Source of the DNA: Trochalopteron elliotii
Lineage: Eukaryota > Chordata > Aves > Passeriformes > Leiothrichidae
Assembly: GCA_024734555.1 (NCBI GenBank)
Contig: JANPWX010000215.1
Location: 616,182-680,181, forward strand
Reading direction: 5' to 3'
Length of the DNA: 64,000 nucleotides
In this document: positions 50,287 through 63,700 of the stretch, piece by piece
Position numbering within the stretch: the stretch's first letter is position 1
How the letters are laid out: every line of letters begins with the position of its first letter
Program-made: the position numbers and the translations under genes
The notes under the pieces: model-generated
The model's database searches: none
Told to the model about the DNA's origin: nothing
Seen by the model: only the letters and a program-made list of their open reading frames with translations

Positions 50287-53213
50287 GGTAAGGAACAGAG
50301 ATGTGTCCTTGAAGCAGAGACATTACCATGTTTAAAATGGTAGACAATCCAAGACATACAGTTTTCTCAAGACTGCCAATAGCCGGAAGCTAAAGATGTG
50401 AAAGATTATGTGTTACTCAAAATTCAATTTCAGTATTATATACTGGAAAATAGTGATAATACCATATCCATGGAAAAGTCTCTAGCAAATGGCAGTGTAA
50501 AAAAAAACTCAACAAAACTTGACTGTCTTTCCTTTTATTTCATAAATGTAAAGGTCTATCATACAATTCTCTAATACTTGTTTTGTGTCCATGTTCAAAT
50601 ACTCAGGGGGGACACTTGAAATCCAGCAGCTGAGACAGAGAGAAAGGGATCAGATAGCATGAAAAAGCTAAAATTATTTCAATGGAGTTTTGCAGAAGAG
50701 ACCAAGCTGGTGTCTCTTAAAGACTGGTCAAGTGATGCCTGGACCCAGTGTGAATCAAATCTACTGACGATTTCTTTGATGTATGGTCACATCTCCTTCC
50801 CTGCTTTCCTACAATGTGAGCTTTTTTATCTTCTCCTTTGTCTGGCACTTTGTTTGCTTTCCCTTTAGAGAGAGATGAAAATGGTCTGAGGACTCATTAC
50901 TATATCCCCAAGGCAGCATTGGAATGAAGACAAGGGACATCATTGCTGAAAGACAGTAAAATGATGAGGTGTAATGAGAAATACGCTCAGGGAATGCCAG
51001 CTAATGCTCACAGCCCTCTCAAGATAGTTTTAGCAAAGAGAATCTTGAATTTGTCACAACCAATCATCCTGAAATCATTATGGTGCTTAACAAATGAAGC
51101 ATTTATAGCCATGCATATTTTGTTATATGCTCAATGAAGAATGAAGAAAGGAGTACTGGAAAGGCAAAAGAAATTTCTGTTTAAGATCAATAAAAAATTA
51201 ATAAAGTTAAAATAGGACTATAGATTACCTGAGATGTCATTTCAAATGAGTGTTATCTACTTCAGATAACTAGGACTGTCTTGTAAAAGAGGTCTTTGGA
51301 AGCATATTGATCAAATATTAGCTTATTTAGGAGTTTTATAGGTCACTTGTTGCTACTTAGTTGTTCCCAGGCAATCACACACCAACTCAGGGAGGCCAAA
51401 CAGATGCCATTATCAGATGGTTTAACATGGAGAGATGCTGTGATGTGGTAGCCTGGGCCCAAAGGGAAAAGACTCGGCAAAGGCACAGTCAGTGTTTTCA
51501 GGACAGAACATCTTACCCCTACACAAATATAACCAAGGGTATTTCAGACAATTTCTGGATCAGAAGCACCATGGTAAGATAAGAGATCATCTCACCACCC
51601 TTTCAGTACAGCACAGAAGTAGCTGGATGACACAATTAATGCATTTTCCATAAGGTGAAAACACTAGTGACACTTCTGTGTTTTCTTCCTATTATTATTC
51701 AGAGCCACACTACCCAGCAGCTGCAGCTTCCAGAGAGTCCAGCTGAGGCTCAGCATTATGAACTAATCTCACTGTACCTTCAGGCATTGTTTTAGCACAC
51801 ATCCTTGTCCTTGTAGCTTAGCTAGAACAGAAGACTGTCACTGAAGTCTGACTCCCCTGTTTCATGTGAGCAGGCAAACTTAGACAGGAAGAGCTACAAG
51901 ACTAAGTGACAGGACCAACAGGACCTGCACATGTTGAAACACCTGCTGTTCTAGCAGCCCCTCATGTGAAATGAAAAAAGAGAGGGTATTGTTTCATTCA
52001 GACTTTGCAGGTCTGTTGTATGAGTAGGGGGAGGCAAGAGGGCAATCTGCAGAGTTTCCTAGACAGTCTGGGTATTCTCTCCCTCACTCAGCATTTTGCT
52101 GGCTGGCAGTCCCTCTCCTGTGTTCATTCCTCACTCATCTACTCGCACTACTGCTTGAGCTTACCTCCAGTGCTTTATGTTTTTACCACTGAGCTATTCA
52201 GGAGGCAATACTGCCATTTGCACAGCTTTGTTTATTCTGAAGATATTTACAATCTTTTTCTGTTACAAGGCACTACTCTTTTCTATTATTTCTTACTTTC
52301 TTACTCTCCTACTGCTCACTACTCTTTCTCTTATCTTTGTTTAGAATTGAAGTGAAATATGGGTAGACACTTAAGTAGAAATCCCTGTAAAAAGATTTTG
52401 GGTTACATCTACACCCATGAAATTACCTGCAAGTTCCATGAGTCTTTCTTTAGTAGCCTTCAGTACCTTCTTTCTGTGGTTTTGCAGAATGACTGACCTC
52501 AAACCAACCTCTCTTCTCATTACCTGCATCTCTGGGGACATATTGCACACTCAGCCACATCTTTTGTTAAGCCACAAACACCTCTTCACAGGCTGGCCTA
52601 TTAGTAGTGGTGAGAACATTGTACAAATATTTGCCATTTGTTTTCTGGCAATTCTTGATTTCCTGCAGCACTTTCTTGATGGCTGCTTTTGCAGTGTGCT
52701 CTGATGAACAGATGTAACACTTTTATAAGGACATGCAGTCACAAACACTTTCCTACCACTCACTAGTTTTTTATGCAGTTTAACAGAAATTCCATACATT
52801 CATGAATCTTTTCATTCACTCTTTTTTCCTGTTTCTCCTTGAGTAGTGTCACTTTTTTGCAGTCACTAGCAGCTCATCTGCCATCAGAGGATACACAGTT
52901 ACACACTATTTCCATTTTCAAGAACCTGTTTCTATAAATAATAGGAATCCTTTCATCACACAACATTTTCTTTCATCTTTGTCAGTCACGGATTCCAGTT
53001 CAGTGACCTTTTCACTTCCCTTTACAATGAACCTGTTTACAAACATGAACCATTTCTTGCTTTCATCTCACTTGCCTTGTCCATCTCTGTTCTCTTCCCT
53101 TGCAAGGACAGTGTCATATCACATCTCACTGCTGTGTTGTTATCTCTTTTTTTAGACCTGGGCTTATGTCTCTTTTTTTTTTCCTTTCACCCCTTCACAG
53201 AGGTACCTATAGC
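50287..53213. other. Unassigned sequence
   Basis: About 2.9 kb without a recognised gene or repeat. Open frames reach 116 codons (52005-52355 +) but match nothing known to me. From about 52.0 to 53.2 kb the + strand is rich in T and C. Confidence 0.4.
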
Positions 53214-54112
53214 AGGATCATAGAAATACAGAATCATAGAATGGTTTGGGTTACAAGGAACCTTAAAGTTCATCTAGTTCCATCTCTCCTGCCATGAGCA
53301 AGATGCTTTCCTGTAGACCAGGTTGCTCAGAGCTCTATCCAGCCTGGCCTTGAACACTTCCATGGATGGGGCATTCATAGCTTCTCTGGGCAACATGTTC
53401 CAGTGCTTCACCATCAATGAGGCTTTACCTAACAGTAAAGAATTTCTTCCATATATCTAATCTAAACCTGCCCTCTTTCAGTTTGCAGCCATGACCCCTT
53501 GTACTGTCACTACCCCTCGTGTCCTTGTTAAAAGTCCCTCTCTTGTCTCTCTTGTAGCCCCCTCTAGATTCTGGAAGGTGCTCTAGTGTCTTCCCAGATC
53601 TTTCTCTTCTCCAGGCTGAACAACACTGGCTTTCTCACCCTAGAGAGGTACTCCAGTCCTGTGGTCATCTTTGTAGCCCTTCCCTGGACTCACTCCAACA
53701 AACCAACATCCTTCTCATGTTAGGAACCCCAGAGCTGGATGCAGCACTGCAGGTGGGATCTGAGCAGAGCAGAGGGGCAGAACCCCCTCCCTCACCCTGG
53801 TGGCCATGCTGCTGTAGATGCAGCCCAGGACACGTTTGCCTTTCTGGGTTGCAAGTGCACATTGCTGGGTCATATCCAGCCTCTCATCCAACAGCATCCC
53901 CAAGTCCTTCTCAGCAGGGCTGCTCTCACTCCATTCTCTGCTCAGTTTGTATTCATGCTTGGGATTGCCCCAACCCAATTGCAGGACCTTGCACCTGACC
54001 TTGTTGAACTTCATGAGGTCTTTACAGACTCACCTCCCAAGCCTGTCATCGCTTCCCTCCAGCACATCAACCACCCCACACAGGTTTATGTTGTTGGCAG
54101 ATTGCTAACTGG
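53214..54112 (-). mobile_element. CR1 LINE, ORF2 C-terminal region and 3' UTR
   Basis: The + strand starts with the complement of the CR1 tail (AGAATCATAGAATGGTTTGG) and continues through CAGCCTGGCCTTGAACACTT, CTTCTCCAGGCTGAACAAC and CCAGAGCTGGATGCAGCACT. On the minus strand a 99-codon open frame (53715-54014) encodes the CR1 ORF2 C-terminal region, with [35 protein letters not shown] and VLGCI blocks. The frame is broken before the usual end of ORF2, and the reverse transcriptase core is truncated near 54112, just after the position of the FADDT motif. About 900 bp remain of a full element of more than 4 kb. It is not mobile. Confidence 0.95.
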
Positions 54113-54638
54113 GAAATTCAGAATTTTGACATTTGTCCCTGTGGAAGAAAGCACAAAGTTGGGACAAGTGAACTTCAGCCAACATCATGCTACTGCTACA
54201 GATTATAATTATGTTATTTGATCCTGTGAGATTCTTTCAAATTATTTTGCAATGGTCTCTGAAACATCAAGTCCAATTTAATTTAAGTGTTAAATACAGC
54301 TGTGACTTCTTTTCCTTTGTTGTAAGCTGTATGTCACGCATTCTTGTGTGGCAAAAAGGAGATTTCTGATTGAAGAGCAGCTCAGCATGTTCCTGTAATT
54401 AATACAGGAGAAAACTCAAATCTTAGTTCAGAAATGCTCGAATACCTTCAAACACAGAGATGTTCTGACAGCTGAACATCCAGTGGGAATTCTGGATAAG
54501 AAATAGATACAAATGAAGTAATTTTTCTTCAGGCTTTTGCTAATGAGTACAATGGATGAGTGAAGCAGAAGGCATAAAACTCAGCCAAATGGTACACAGG
54601 TCACAGGTCACACAGCTTGCTCATTGGCAGCAGTAAAA
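54113..54638. other. Unassigned spacer between two CR1 copies
   Basis: About 525 bases with no recognised repeat or exon, which keeps the flanking CR1 fragments as separate insertions. Confidence 0.4.
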
Positions 54639-54958
54639 TAATAGAATCACAGAATATCCTGAGTTAGAAAGGACCCACAAGGATCTTTGAGTCCAATTCT
54701 TAGCCCTGCACAGGACCATCCCCAAGAGTCACATCAAGTGCCTGAGAGCATGGTCCAAAGACTTCTGGAACTCTGTCGGTGCCGTGACCACTTCCCTGGG
54801 GAGCCTGTTTCAGTGCTCAGCCTCTTGCTGAATGAAAAACCTTTTTCTGATATCCAGTCTAAACCTCCCCTCACTCAACCTCATCCTGTTTTCTTGAGTC
54901 CTGTCATGATTTATGAGAGTGAGGACATCAGTGTCTTTCCCTCCTCTTTCTCAGGTAA
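54639..54958 (-). mobile_element. CR1 LINE 3' fragment of a second subfamily
   Basis: The + strand reads AGAATCACAGAATATCCTGA, then GGACCCACAAGGATCTTTGA, CCCTGCACAGGACCATCCCC, GTGACCACTTCCCTGGGGAG and TCCAGTCTAAACCTCCCCTC. This is the complement of a CR1 3' region widespread in neoavian genomes. Its tail and body differ from the CR1 at 53.2 kb, so it represents a different subfamily inserted in the same orientation. It is 5'-truncated and non-coding. Confidence 0.93.
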
Positions 54959-57254
54959 GAATGTTGACTTGTAAGAAAGATTACCAGGAGAGCTACATAG
55001 GGAATATTAATCTATTAATATTTTGATCTATTTCTCTTCTGGAAGAGGCCAAACGCTACATAAATTTGCGTTACTGCTCCACCACGCTGATTTTTGCCAT
55101 ATTCAGGCTGCTTGTCATGACATCTATTTATTTTCATGTCTATTAGGACATCTCAGTCTAAGACAGAGATGAAGGACCTAAGACAGAAATCCCAAAGCTG
55201 GGGACTTCCAGGTGCTGGTTTGTGGCATAGTCCAAGGTGGTACCTAGAGAAGATATAAAACTAGACTATTCATCCACTTTAATTTATTGTGTTAAAGACT
55301 GAATGGGAAATTGTTTTGCCTGTAATTAGGATGGCAAAGGTGCCCTGAAGTCTTTGTGCACTGTATTATTCATTTATTTTTGACTGGATGGCTGAGGTGG
55401 ACTTCTCAGTAGAATAGATAACTAGAGAGTTTATATAAAAGCTGTTTGTTTGCATAAAGCAGCATGTGAGTAATTTCCCTGCTGAAAGCACCTTGGCTGT
55501 GTTTGAAAATAGCTGCTTGTCCCTGACAGTCAAGGTTCCTGGCTAGTTTGTTTCTATATGTGGTGATATGACATAGATGCCTGTGTCTGAGCAAGAGCTT
55601 TGCATTATTCCTTAATTGATGACTGCTTAACATTCATATTGGAGAAAAATAAAAAAGGTTTTGTAGAGTGACTTTTGGGACCTTTGAAGTAATTTCAAAT
55701 CGGTATCAGGGTTTGTTTGTTTTTTTTTTTTTTAATACATGACAGCTTCTGTTTCTGACCATTAAGTAATTTGGACTTTAGAGTTAGGATTTTAGTGTCT
55801 GGATGATGTGTCTGGAAGCAGTCAGGCAAGGGGTTGCCTACATACTGTAGTTTAAAATCCATAATTAATGATTCCAGCAAGTTAGAAGACACAGGAAGTG
55901 GGTTTAATTCTCTCTAGTTTTAGTTGTCTGAAAGCCAGGGTCTAATCTATTTTGTCCCCCCTTCTTCAGTCAATGAAGAAATATGGCCTCTTGATAACAA
56001 AATATACTCTGATTAAAGCAGGTGTCTAATTGGTGTCAAAATGATGAATCAAATGTCAAAGTGCTCTAAAACTTTATGTTTGGGTTATGCAAGATGATTT
56101 GCCCTCTGGAGTTTCCTGCCTTGGTCTTTTGACAGTGAAACTTAGCTATCTAAGTGTGCTGGTGGTTGCACTGAACGTGTTGAATCCCTACCAGAAATGT
56201 TAACTATGAAAATGCTGCCCAAACCACATCTGTTTGGTATGTTTGGCTCTCTGTACTGCTAACACCATTTAGGAGTGAGGGATCAACTGAACTGTCCTTC
56301 TGGGAGTAAGTGCTCCTGGTTTCTGCTCAGAAGGATGTAAAGAATATAAAGCATTTTGCTTTGTATCACAAGCTCAACAAATTGGAAATTTCACCCCTAG
56401 CAGCATCTGTTGGCATAATGCTGCACCAAGTTAGTAGTTTTCAACAAATACAGACCCCAGTTTAACCTCTAGGCTGGAGCCAAGTGTAGCTTTATGTTGT
56501 ATAAACTACAGTTTGTTTTTCTATTGAGATTAGAATACATTTAAGCCTTTAAATTTTCCAACTTGCAATTCCCTTGCATATCCAAACTTCTCTACTTCAG
56601 TTATTGTTGTGAGAATGAATTGTTTAATATTTTTTAATCTCTTTGCGTGGTAAGTATTTAAACATATGAACACATCATGCAGTCAGAATGAAGCACTTTG
56701 CATTGTATGGGTGTCTATTTCAGGTCTGTTAAAGTACTGTCTTATAATAGTACAATTGCACCGAAATTTATAATAACAAATTTATAACAATTTATAGATA
56801 TAATAATTTATAGCAAATACACTGAAAACTGTCTGTTGTGTCTGCAGCTACATTCTGAAGGCTTTGTTTTCTAGCAAATTATTTCTGCAGAGGATTTTGT
56901 GTTTTCCATAAATAGGTAAATAAATTTAAAAGAACATGAAAAGCCCCAGATGATGCTATATTTAATACAAAATGTAGATAGGCTTTTGTTCATAGCACAT
57001 TTCTCCAGTCAGTAGGGTTCTAGGATGCCCAGCCTCTTTTGGCAAGAAGACACTGGAAACAATCTGAGATGTGAAAGATTCCCACTTGGGCTTGCAGAAT
57101 GGTCTATGCAGTGTCATGAAGGGATGGAAACATTAACCACAGACACTATATCAGCTGGGTAGAAAAAATAGTGTGAAATCAATTTTGATTTGGAATCTTA
57201 TGTTTTACAACATCTCAAGAAAAGAAGATGTAATTTATCTGCACATGGACTTTT
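54959..57254. other. Unassigned sequence
   Basis: About 2.3 kb without a recognised gene or repeat, apart from a T-run (55719-55732) and an AT-rich stretch at 56763-56818 with four loose copies of AATTTATA. Confidence 0.4.
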
Positions 57255-57829
57255 TGTAGTGAAGACTTCTGCAAACACACAATTTCATTTCCCAGTCACC
57301 TAACTGCTGCTTTTTTCCCAGCCTGGAAATGAAACTTGAAATGATTTTAGTAAGGAGGTAATACAAAAGAGGATCTTCATTTGAAGGCCTTCAGGAGCAG
57401 TTATGGAAAGATGTCCAAAACAGCCCACACCCACCAGGGGTGAGCATATTTTTATAGGTTTTAGGAAATTAGCATAATTGATAAAAAGCACCAATTAGGA
57501 GGACAAGTGGTGATGTAATTCCCCTCCCAGATCAAGCCCCTTCTCTGGAGCCTCCCTGGGCACTAGGTGTATTTTGTTCATGAGAATGTGTCTCAAAGGG
57601 TTGTTCTCAGCCTTGGTTCCCAGGAAGAACCAAGAGAGTATGGAGAGTTTTATCCCCTGGGGCTTGGGGCTCTGGAATTTCTTTTGTCTTTCTGCTTAGG
57701 GAAAGGCCATGGAAAAGTACTGGGAAAACTAGCTACTAATACAATAGGTGACAGAGTTACAAATATATGTGCGAAAAATACAGAAAATATATAAAAGAAA
57801 AACGGCAAAACCCAAATGGCATCATTACA
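57255..57829 (-). mobile_element. Probable retroviral-type solo LTR (about 575 bp)
   Basis: The ends form an imperfect inverted repeat: + strand start TGTAGTGAAG and minus strand start TGTAATGATG, 8 of 10 identical, giving TG...CA termini. On the minus strand a TATAAAAA box (57449-57456) lies about 375 bases from the start, leaving about 195 bases for R and U5, which is a plausible LTR layout. The start region also resembles passerine LTRs as I remember them. No clear target duplication was found and no viral coding sequence adjoins it. The element could be an older insertion, or the boundaries could be wrong. Confidence 0.5.
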
Positions 57830-59189
57830 TACTTGTACCTCACTATACCTGCCAGACACAGCTGGTCACGTATCTGCAGGTATACAAGCTATAAGTCTGA
57901 AAACATTTAAATGTGTGCCTGATGCAAATAGTGCTAATAGTACCACTGATGCATGTTACTGCCTAAATGGGCAGAATTAAAGTAGGTGCCTAAAGGCCAC
58001 AGATTACACAGGATCTAAAAAACTTGCCTCTTCACACAAAGAACTTGCCTCTTCACTGGAAAATTACATGTCCTGAGTGAGTCTGCAAAAACACCCCAGA
58101 AGTCCCCACCAGCATTTCATGCAGGGTCAGAAAAAACACCACAGGGACAGTGAGCTGCTTTTAGCTTGAAATCATTAAAACCAAAGTACTACTATCAAAC
58201 TGTCTCCTCAGATAAATTATCACTAATTTTAAAATAAATCATATAACTTTTCCAGCTCTTGATAAAATGTATCAGTATACAGTTTTAGTTCTGTGGAGCT
58301 GAGTTGGTTTTCAGCTGTGTGCATTACTGATGACTAAATACTCCACACAAATTAATAACACAATTAAACTTTGAATGTAGTAGTAAAAAGATAAGTTTGG
58401 GTTCTTTTTTTCTGTTTTGGAAAGATGTTTAATTTTCATAGTGCTCTCCTCTGCTAACATATTTCTTCTTTTTTTCTTTGCAAGAGTGGCTTTTGGGGTG
58501 AAGCTTGAATCCTGCTGTAGTGGATCTTCTCTTATACACTTTGCATTAGCAATTTCCTGCTTCACTGCTCCTCCACTATGAGACAAGCTTTAAGATTTAG
58601 TGATCTTATAGCAGAGTTGAATAACAGCACTTCCATTTCCTTTTACAAAAATTGGCATCTCTCTTGCCCTAGTCACTCAGATGCACCTAAACAAAAATTG
58701 CAACAGAGAAAGGAAAAAGTAGCATCAGGCATCTGTAGTGGCTCTCAGGCATCTGTATTTTTTGGAATATACGAACAAACAAGTTGATGCATTTGAAGGG
58801 GATTTTTTTCCTTCTTCACATAATTTCATTCCTTTGCCATTGGTTTTACTAGCAGAAAAGTGGTTTGTAGAGGCTTTCCTTATGTGGAAGCTGTAACACA
58901 GGGTTGATCTTATCTTTCTCTGCAGCTTTTCTACTTCTGTTAAAGCCATTTGCTGATAGAGGAGTAGACCTGTGCACAGTCAATGATGGGGATGTAGTAA
59001 TCATTTGTGAGCAATGTATATCTTGTATTCCTGTTTTCTGACTTCTTTGCTCTTTTTTCTTTTTTTCTTTTTTTGAATTAAAAACTTAAGATCTGTTTTT
59101 CTTCAAGATTCCCACAGACCATTAAGCTGAACTTTCCACACATCTCTTTCCTGAGTGGAAAAAATTTATTTAGAGCACATGTTTAAAGG
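57830..59189. other. Unassigned sequence with a small direct repeat
   Basis: No gene or repeat family was recognised. AACTTGCCTCTTCAC occurs at 58021-58035 and again at 58042-58056, a partial tandem repeat of 21-base period. Confidence 0.4.
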
Positions 59190-60700
59190 GTCTACCTTTT
59201 AATTTACTGACATTGAACTTCACTTTATATTTTGTTGCCACTCTACATACAAGCCACTAGTAAATGAGGTCCCTTTTCTACTTTTCACTGCCATCTCAAT
59301 TTTCTTCCAGTCCTGAATAATTTTATATCATCATGATGTACCAATCTTGGCACATCAGTATAATGTTCCTTCCAGACCATTTGAAAATCTGTTGAGCACC
59401 AAAAGTGCCTACATGGATCCCCATGAGCCCCTGGGTTAATCTCCCCGTTGTAAAAAAATTTCATTTATAACAAGACCTCCACCTTCCTCCAGGCAAGCAG
59501 AGTGTTTTTAAAGCACTTATGGAGAGAATTTAACCACACTTTTTACAAAACTCTCATATTGCTACTACACTGCAGTATCCTTGTTTACATATTAATTGAC
59601 ACTTCAAAGAAATGTAGTAGATGTATGAAGCATGACTTTTCACCATGAAAGTTATACTGACCCTTCTCCAACATATCATGTTTATTTCTGATTCTATATT
59701 CTGTTCTTTAATGTAGTTTCTACAGATTTACCCAAGATGGAAAACAAATTTACTAGGTCCATGTCAGCAACTATTAAAAAAATTGACACCAAACTTAACA
59801 TCTCTGGTACCAATACTGGCGTGTGTTTTAAGATATGAAATGGAGTTGGCTCTTCAGCAATTTCACACATGAGTTCCTTTAGGTGTCCTGGGTGAATATT
59901 TTTTAGCTCCGGGACCTGATTTGTTACAACTTATTTTGTAGTTTTTTTCTGTACTATTTTCTTCTAACATTTCAGTTTGAGACAGATCACCATATTCTTA
60001 TCCCATATAAAGTGCTCTGTTGCCTGAGCCTCCCTCAGATCCTCCACCATGAACAGTAGTGGAAAAATTCATTAAACACTTTCAACCTTATCTTCCATGA
60101 GCATTCCTTTTACATCTTCATCATATATCTGCCTGACTAACTAGCTGGCAGCTTTCCTACTTCTGATGTGTTTAAAAGGAAGGTTTTTTTAATGAAACAT
60201 TTTTATGCCTTCAGCAAATTGCTCCTAAAAATATTTTGGGCTTCCTTGTGGTTTTATGTAAACTTTCCAGTTTTTATGGTCTCTTTTACTCACTTGGATG
60301 AAAATTCTTTTTTTTTTCTTTTTTACTTTTGAAATCTTTCTTCACCCTGTTGTTAACTCTAACTGACTTGTGATTTTTCTCCTTTTAAAGTTTTGTGATA
60401 GTACTGACTGGCTTACTTAGAACCAGCCTCTAACAGGACATCTTAAAACAATTTCCACACCATGCAAAAATTTTTTGCCCCTTTGCCTCTTTCCTAGCTT
60501 TCTCTTTTTTAGGGAGTTCTTTTTTGGAGTCAAATACCTTTCACCTTAACTCTTTCAACTCTTTTGTTCCTATCAGCATAGTCACTGTACCTGTAATATA
60601 AGGTTATATTACATCTCCTTTGCAGCCAGTTTGGAGTAGGGCACTGCTTGGACCTGAGTCAATAATAGCTTTCTCTGGTGGGGACTCTCCAAGCTGTTAT
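59190..60700 (-). mobile_element. Ancient CR1/L3-like LINE, ORF2 remnant
   Basis: The + strand resembles the complement of old amniote CR1 ORF2. A degraded FADDT region (about 59318-59340, ATTTTATATCATC) is followed by a CCAGACCATTTGAAAAT-like 3' block. On the minus strand 59840-59910 reads PELKNIHPGHLKELMCEIAEE, matching the CR1 linker form GPDGIHPRVLKELxxEIAEP just before the reverse transcriptase. Farther right, 60170-60420 resembles the part between endonuclease and reverse transcriptase. The copy is far more diverged than the CR1 copies at 49-55 kb, with many stops, and is surely inactive. The outer limits are approximate. Confidence 0.65.
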
Positions 60701-63700
60701 GTCATGCAATGGCTCCAGTCCTCAGCCGTGAGAAGGGGACACAGCAGGTACCTCTGACATTCCTCTGCACAACAGCAGTTCCTTGTACTCTTGAACCTCC
60801 AGGAAGGTTTCTTCAGACTGTTAATAGCTCACTTATCTGCTTTGTCACATGTTACATGATCCCATCCTGCCACTGTGATGAAAGGGTCCTGCTTGATTTA
60901 TCCACCAGTATCTTGCAGCAGAAGGAGGGAATGTCTGAAGTAAATGAAGATTCAGAAGCAGAAGTCTTTCCCTGGGATATTTAGTCCAAGAAGAAGGAAG
61001 CCCTTATCTAATGCCAAACATTTATTCCTTGTGACTCTTTGCTAAGAAAGAATCCTTGTTTTTCATTTCCCTAGCTATGGCTGTGAACAAAGAACACACT
61101 CTCTCTGTTAGTCCTCAAGATCACAGTGCTTTCAGGCTGTGTTTGTCAAGAGCATCCCAAAGCTTTGAATTCTCCGGTGTCCAGCCCATCTCAGGGTACT
61201 TTCTCAGGAAACAGACACTGTTCTCAGCTGTCAGTTCTGGAGCTGGGTCTCATGTCATGAACAGGGGTATCTACTGCCTGTAAAAGGACTGGGAAATTAC
61301 ACATGGTCTCGGTGTTTGAATCACCTTGGATTATCACCATGGAGGTCAGGAAGCTCTGTTTCCAGGGGCTGTCATGCATATAGTCCTTTCTTAATGAGAA
61401 TTTATGAGTCTTCTGAGGGACAGAAGGGAGACATCCTCCCTTCAAACAGTATGGAAGTCAGATACCACGCACAGGGATAAGCTCCAGAGCCTTGACAAAG
61501 CTGTGGACTTGGTGTAGAGATATGCCATTTGTTTGGATAGAAAAAGAAAGAGGTATAACACTACAGAGTTGGAAAGAGTATGTTCCTTTTTTACAGGTAT
61601 TGGCTTTCCTTCACTTTCATTTATTTTTTAAAAAAAATTTAAAACTTCTGTTTCGATTAATCAGTGAATTGGTTCTAGTTTTCTTTTTCCTTTCTTCCTT
61701 TTTACATAGATTTCAGCTATTCCAAAGAGTTCCAAAATTAACCTTCCTGCCTTTACTGCTTTCTTAACCTTGCTTTTCAAATGTATATTTTCTCTGTCTC
61801 TATGGCAGTTTCAAAGTACACTTCCTAGCCAAAAAGACTATGTTTGATAGTCTTTTTGATATCGATAATGTCATGGTCCAGAGCTACCACATCCTCTTTG
61901 ATGTTGTATAAGAAACTTTCTAGAAGCCTTCAGATGTCCAGTGCTATTACATGTGACCTACAAAACACTGGCCAGGTTTCCATGGCTTTGGAAACTGGAT
62001 TATTTGTGTATTTGACAATTGAATCTTTCTGTAGTGTATGTTTTTTTGCAGTGAAAGCTAGATTCCTTGTCCACTGAGAGATATCCTTGGAGAAAAAGAA
62101 TATATGGACATCCTAGGTTAGGGAACCCGTGTACTGGAGAAATTTGCTCCTTTTCCTATGAGTGGTGCCCTAATATAGGATTGTTTATTAGCACAGGTGC
62201 TGTGGCCTGCAGCTGGGACAGTGTTGTCTCCACATGTGTTGGTGGTGCTCTTCTGTCTCCCCAAGTTCTTTCCATTTGTCACATTTGCCAGGGCCAGGAG
62301 CTCAGTTGCTGTGAGCACACCCCATCTGCTCAGAGGGCAGATAATTGTACAGATGATACCTGGGCATTAAGTGAACCAAGTAGCTTCTGCTCTCCTTCTG
62401 GTCTCATTAGATAGTTTGCTCCAAGCTCCTACAAAGGAGATAGTTAATTAAGGGTAATTAATCTACTGTTGTGGTGCCCAGCACTCAAATGGAAACCAAA
62501 CAGCAACCTATTTATCACTCTTTCAGAGCAGCTTTATACTGAATCCAGTTAATATTGTTAAAGCTGTGGATTTAATTCAAACTAGGAATTTGAACTACCA
62601 TGCTCAAGGATTTGCTAAATTTTAATCAGTGGTGCTGAAATTGAACAAATTCTAAAACTGTATGTCTGTTTTGTCTAAGTACACTGTACCATGCTGGCAA
62701 AGTTTTAAATTAGCTGAACTTAAAATCTAATTGAGTTACACAGTTCCCAACCTGTCTCAAGTTTAAATGTAATTCCCCCTTAAGACTAGCTGATCTGTAG
62801 AATCCAAATTAACTGAATTTATTTTACTGCAGTGTTTGAAACTTGTCAGGTCAGAAAAGCAGATTTTATCCTAAACAATCTGTTCTTATTGCTGAATATA
62901 CATTTTATACTATATATCTAAATCTTCAATTTGAAAGAAAATAGTACATCCATGTTCTGATTTGTACATAGATGCCTATGTAGTTAGCATGTGCTTGGCT
63001 TAGAAGAGTGTTGTCCTCCATCTTAAAACTGTCCTCCTCTGTAAAGACAAAAATGAGATCTGCAGGCTTCAATTTACCTGGGGACCTGGGGTGATCATGG
63101 CCACCTTGCTAGATTTAAACACCATTGCTGTTTAAATCAGGTTTCTGTCAGCATCTGATAGTCTCCTTAAATCTATGTGTAGAAATAAAACCATGGACAC
63201 ATCTTATGTCCTCAAGAGGGAGATGAATCTTCTGAAAATGTGCTTCTTACAATTATATTTTATGATCCTATTACCTTATGAGTGGTACACTACATAAGCT
63301 CAGCACCTTTGAAAATAGAATAATATATACTATCGACAGATGACAAGAAACAAAAGATTTGTCAGCACAGATCTGTAAGAAGTATAGGATGAAAAGTAAA
63401 AGAGGGATCTGTCAGTAGGGTAATTGGTTAACTCTCCAAAATATGAATCCCATTTTAAAGCCTGCTGTATGATGCTTGCCTGGCACTGCATGATCATCTG
63501 AGACATAACTATCCAGGACTGATTTTGATGTTATTAGTAAATTCTGCCTTAGCGTCCTGCAGATTATTTTAATTCATGTGTTATTTGTGGGTTTTATGGA
63601 TTTTCACACTGAAGGAAATGGAGCCACTTGGTTCTCATTGGTTTAACATTTTTTTTGCATCCTCCAAATATTCTTGCTGTCACTGCAAATCTTGTGTAGC

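Noticed and set aside
53739..54221. 160-codon + strand frame
   Set aside because: It is antisense to a CR1 ORF2 segment whose true frame is on the minus strand.
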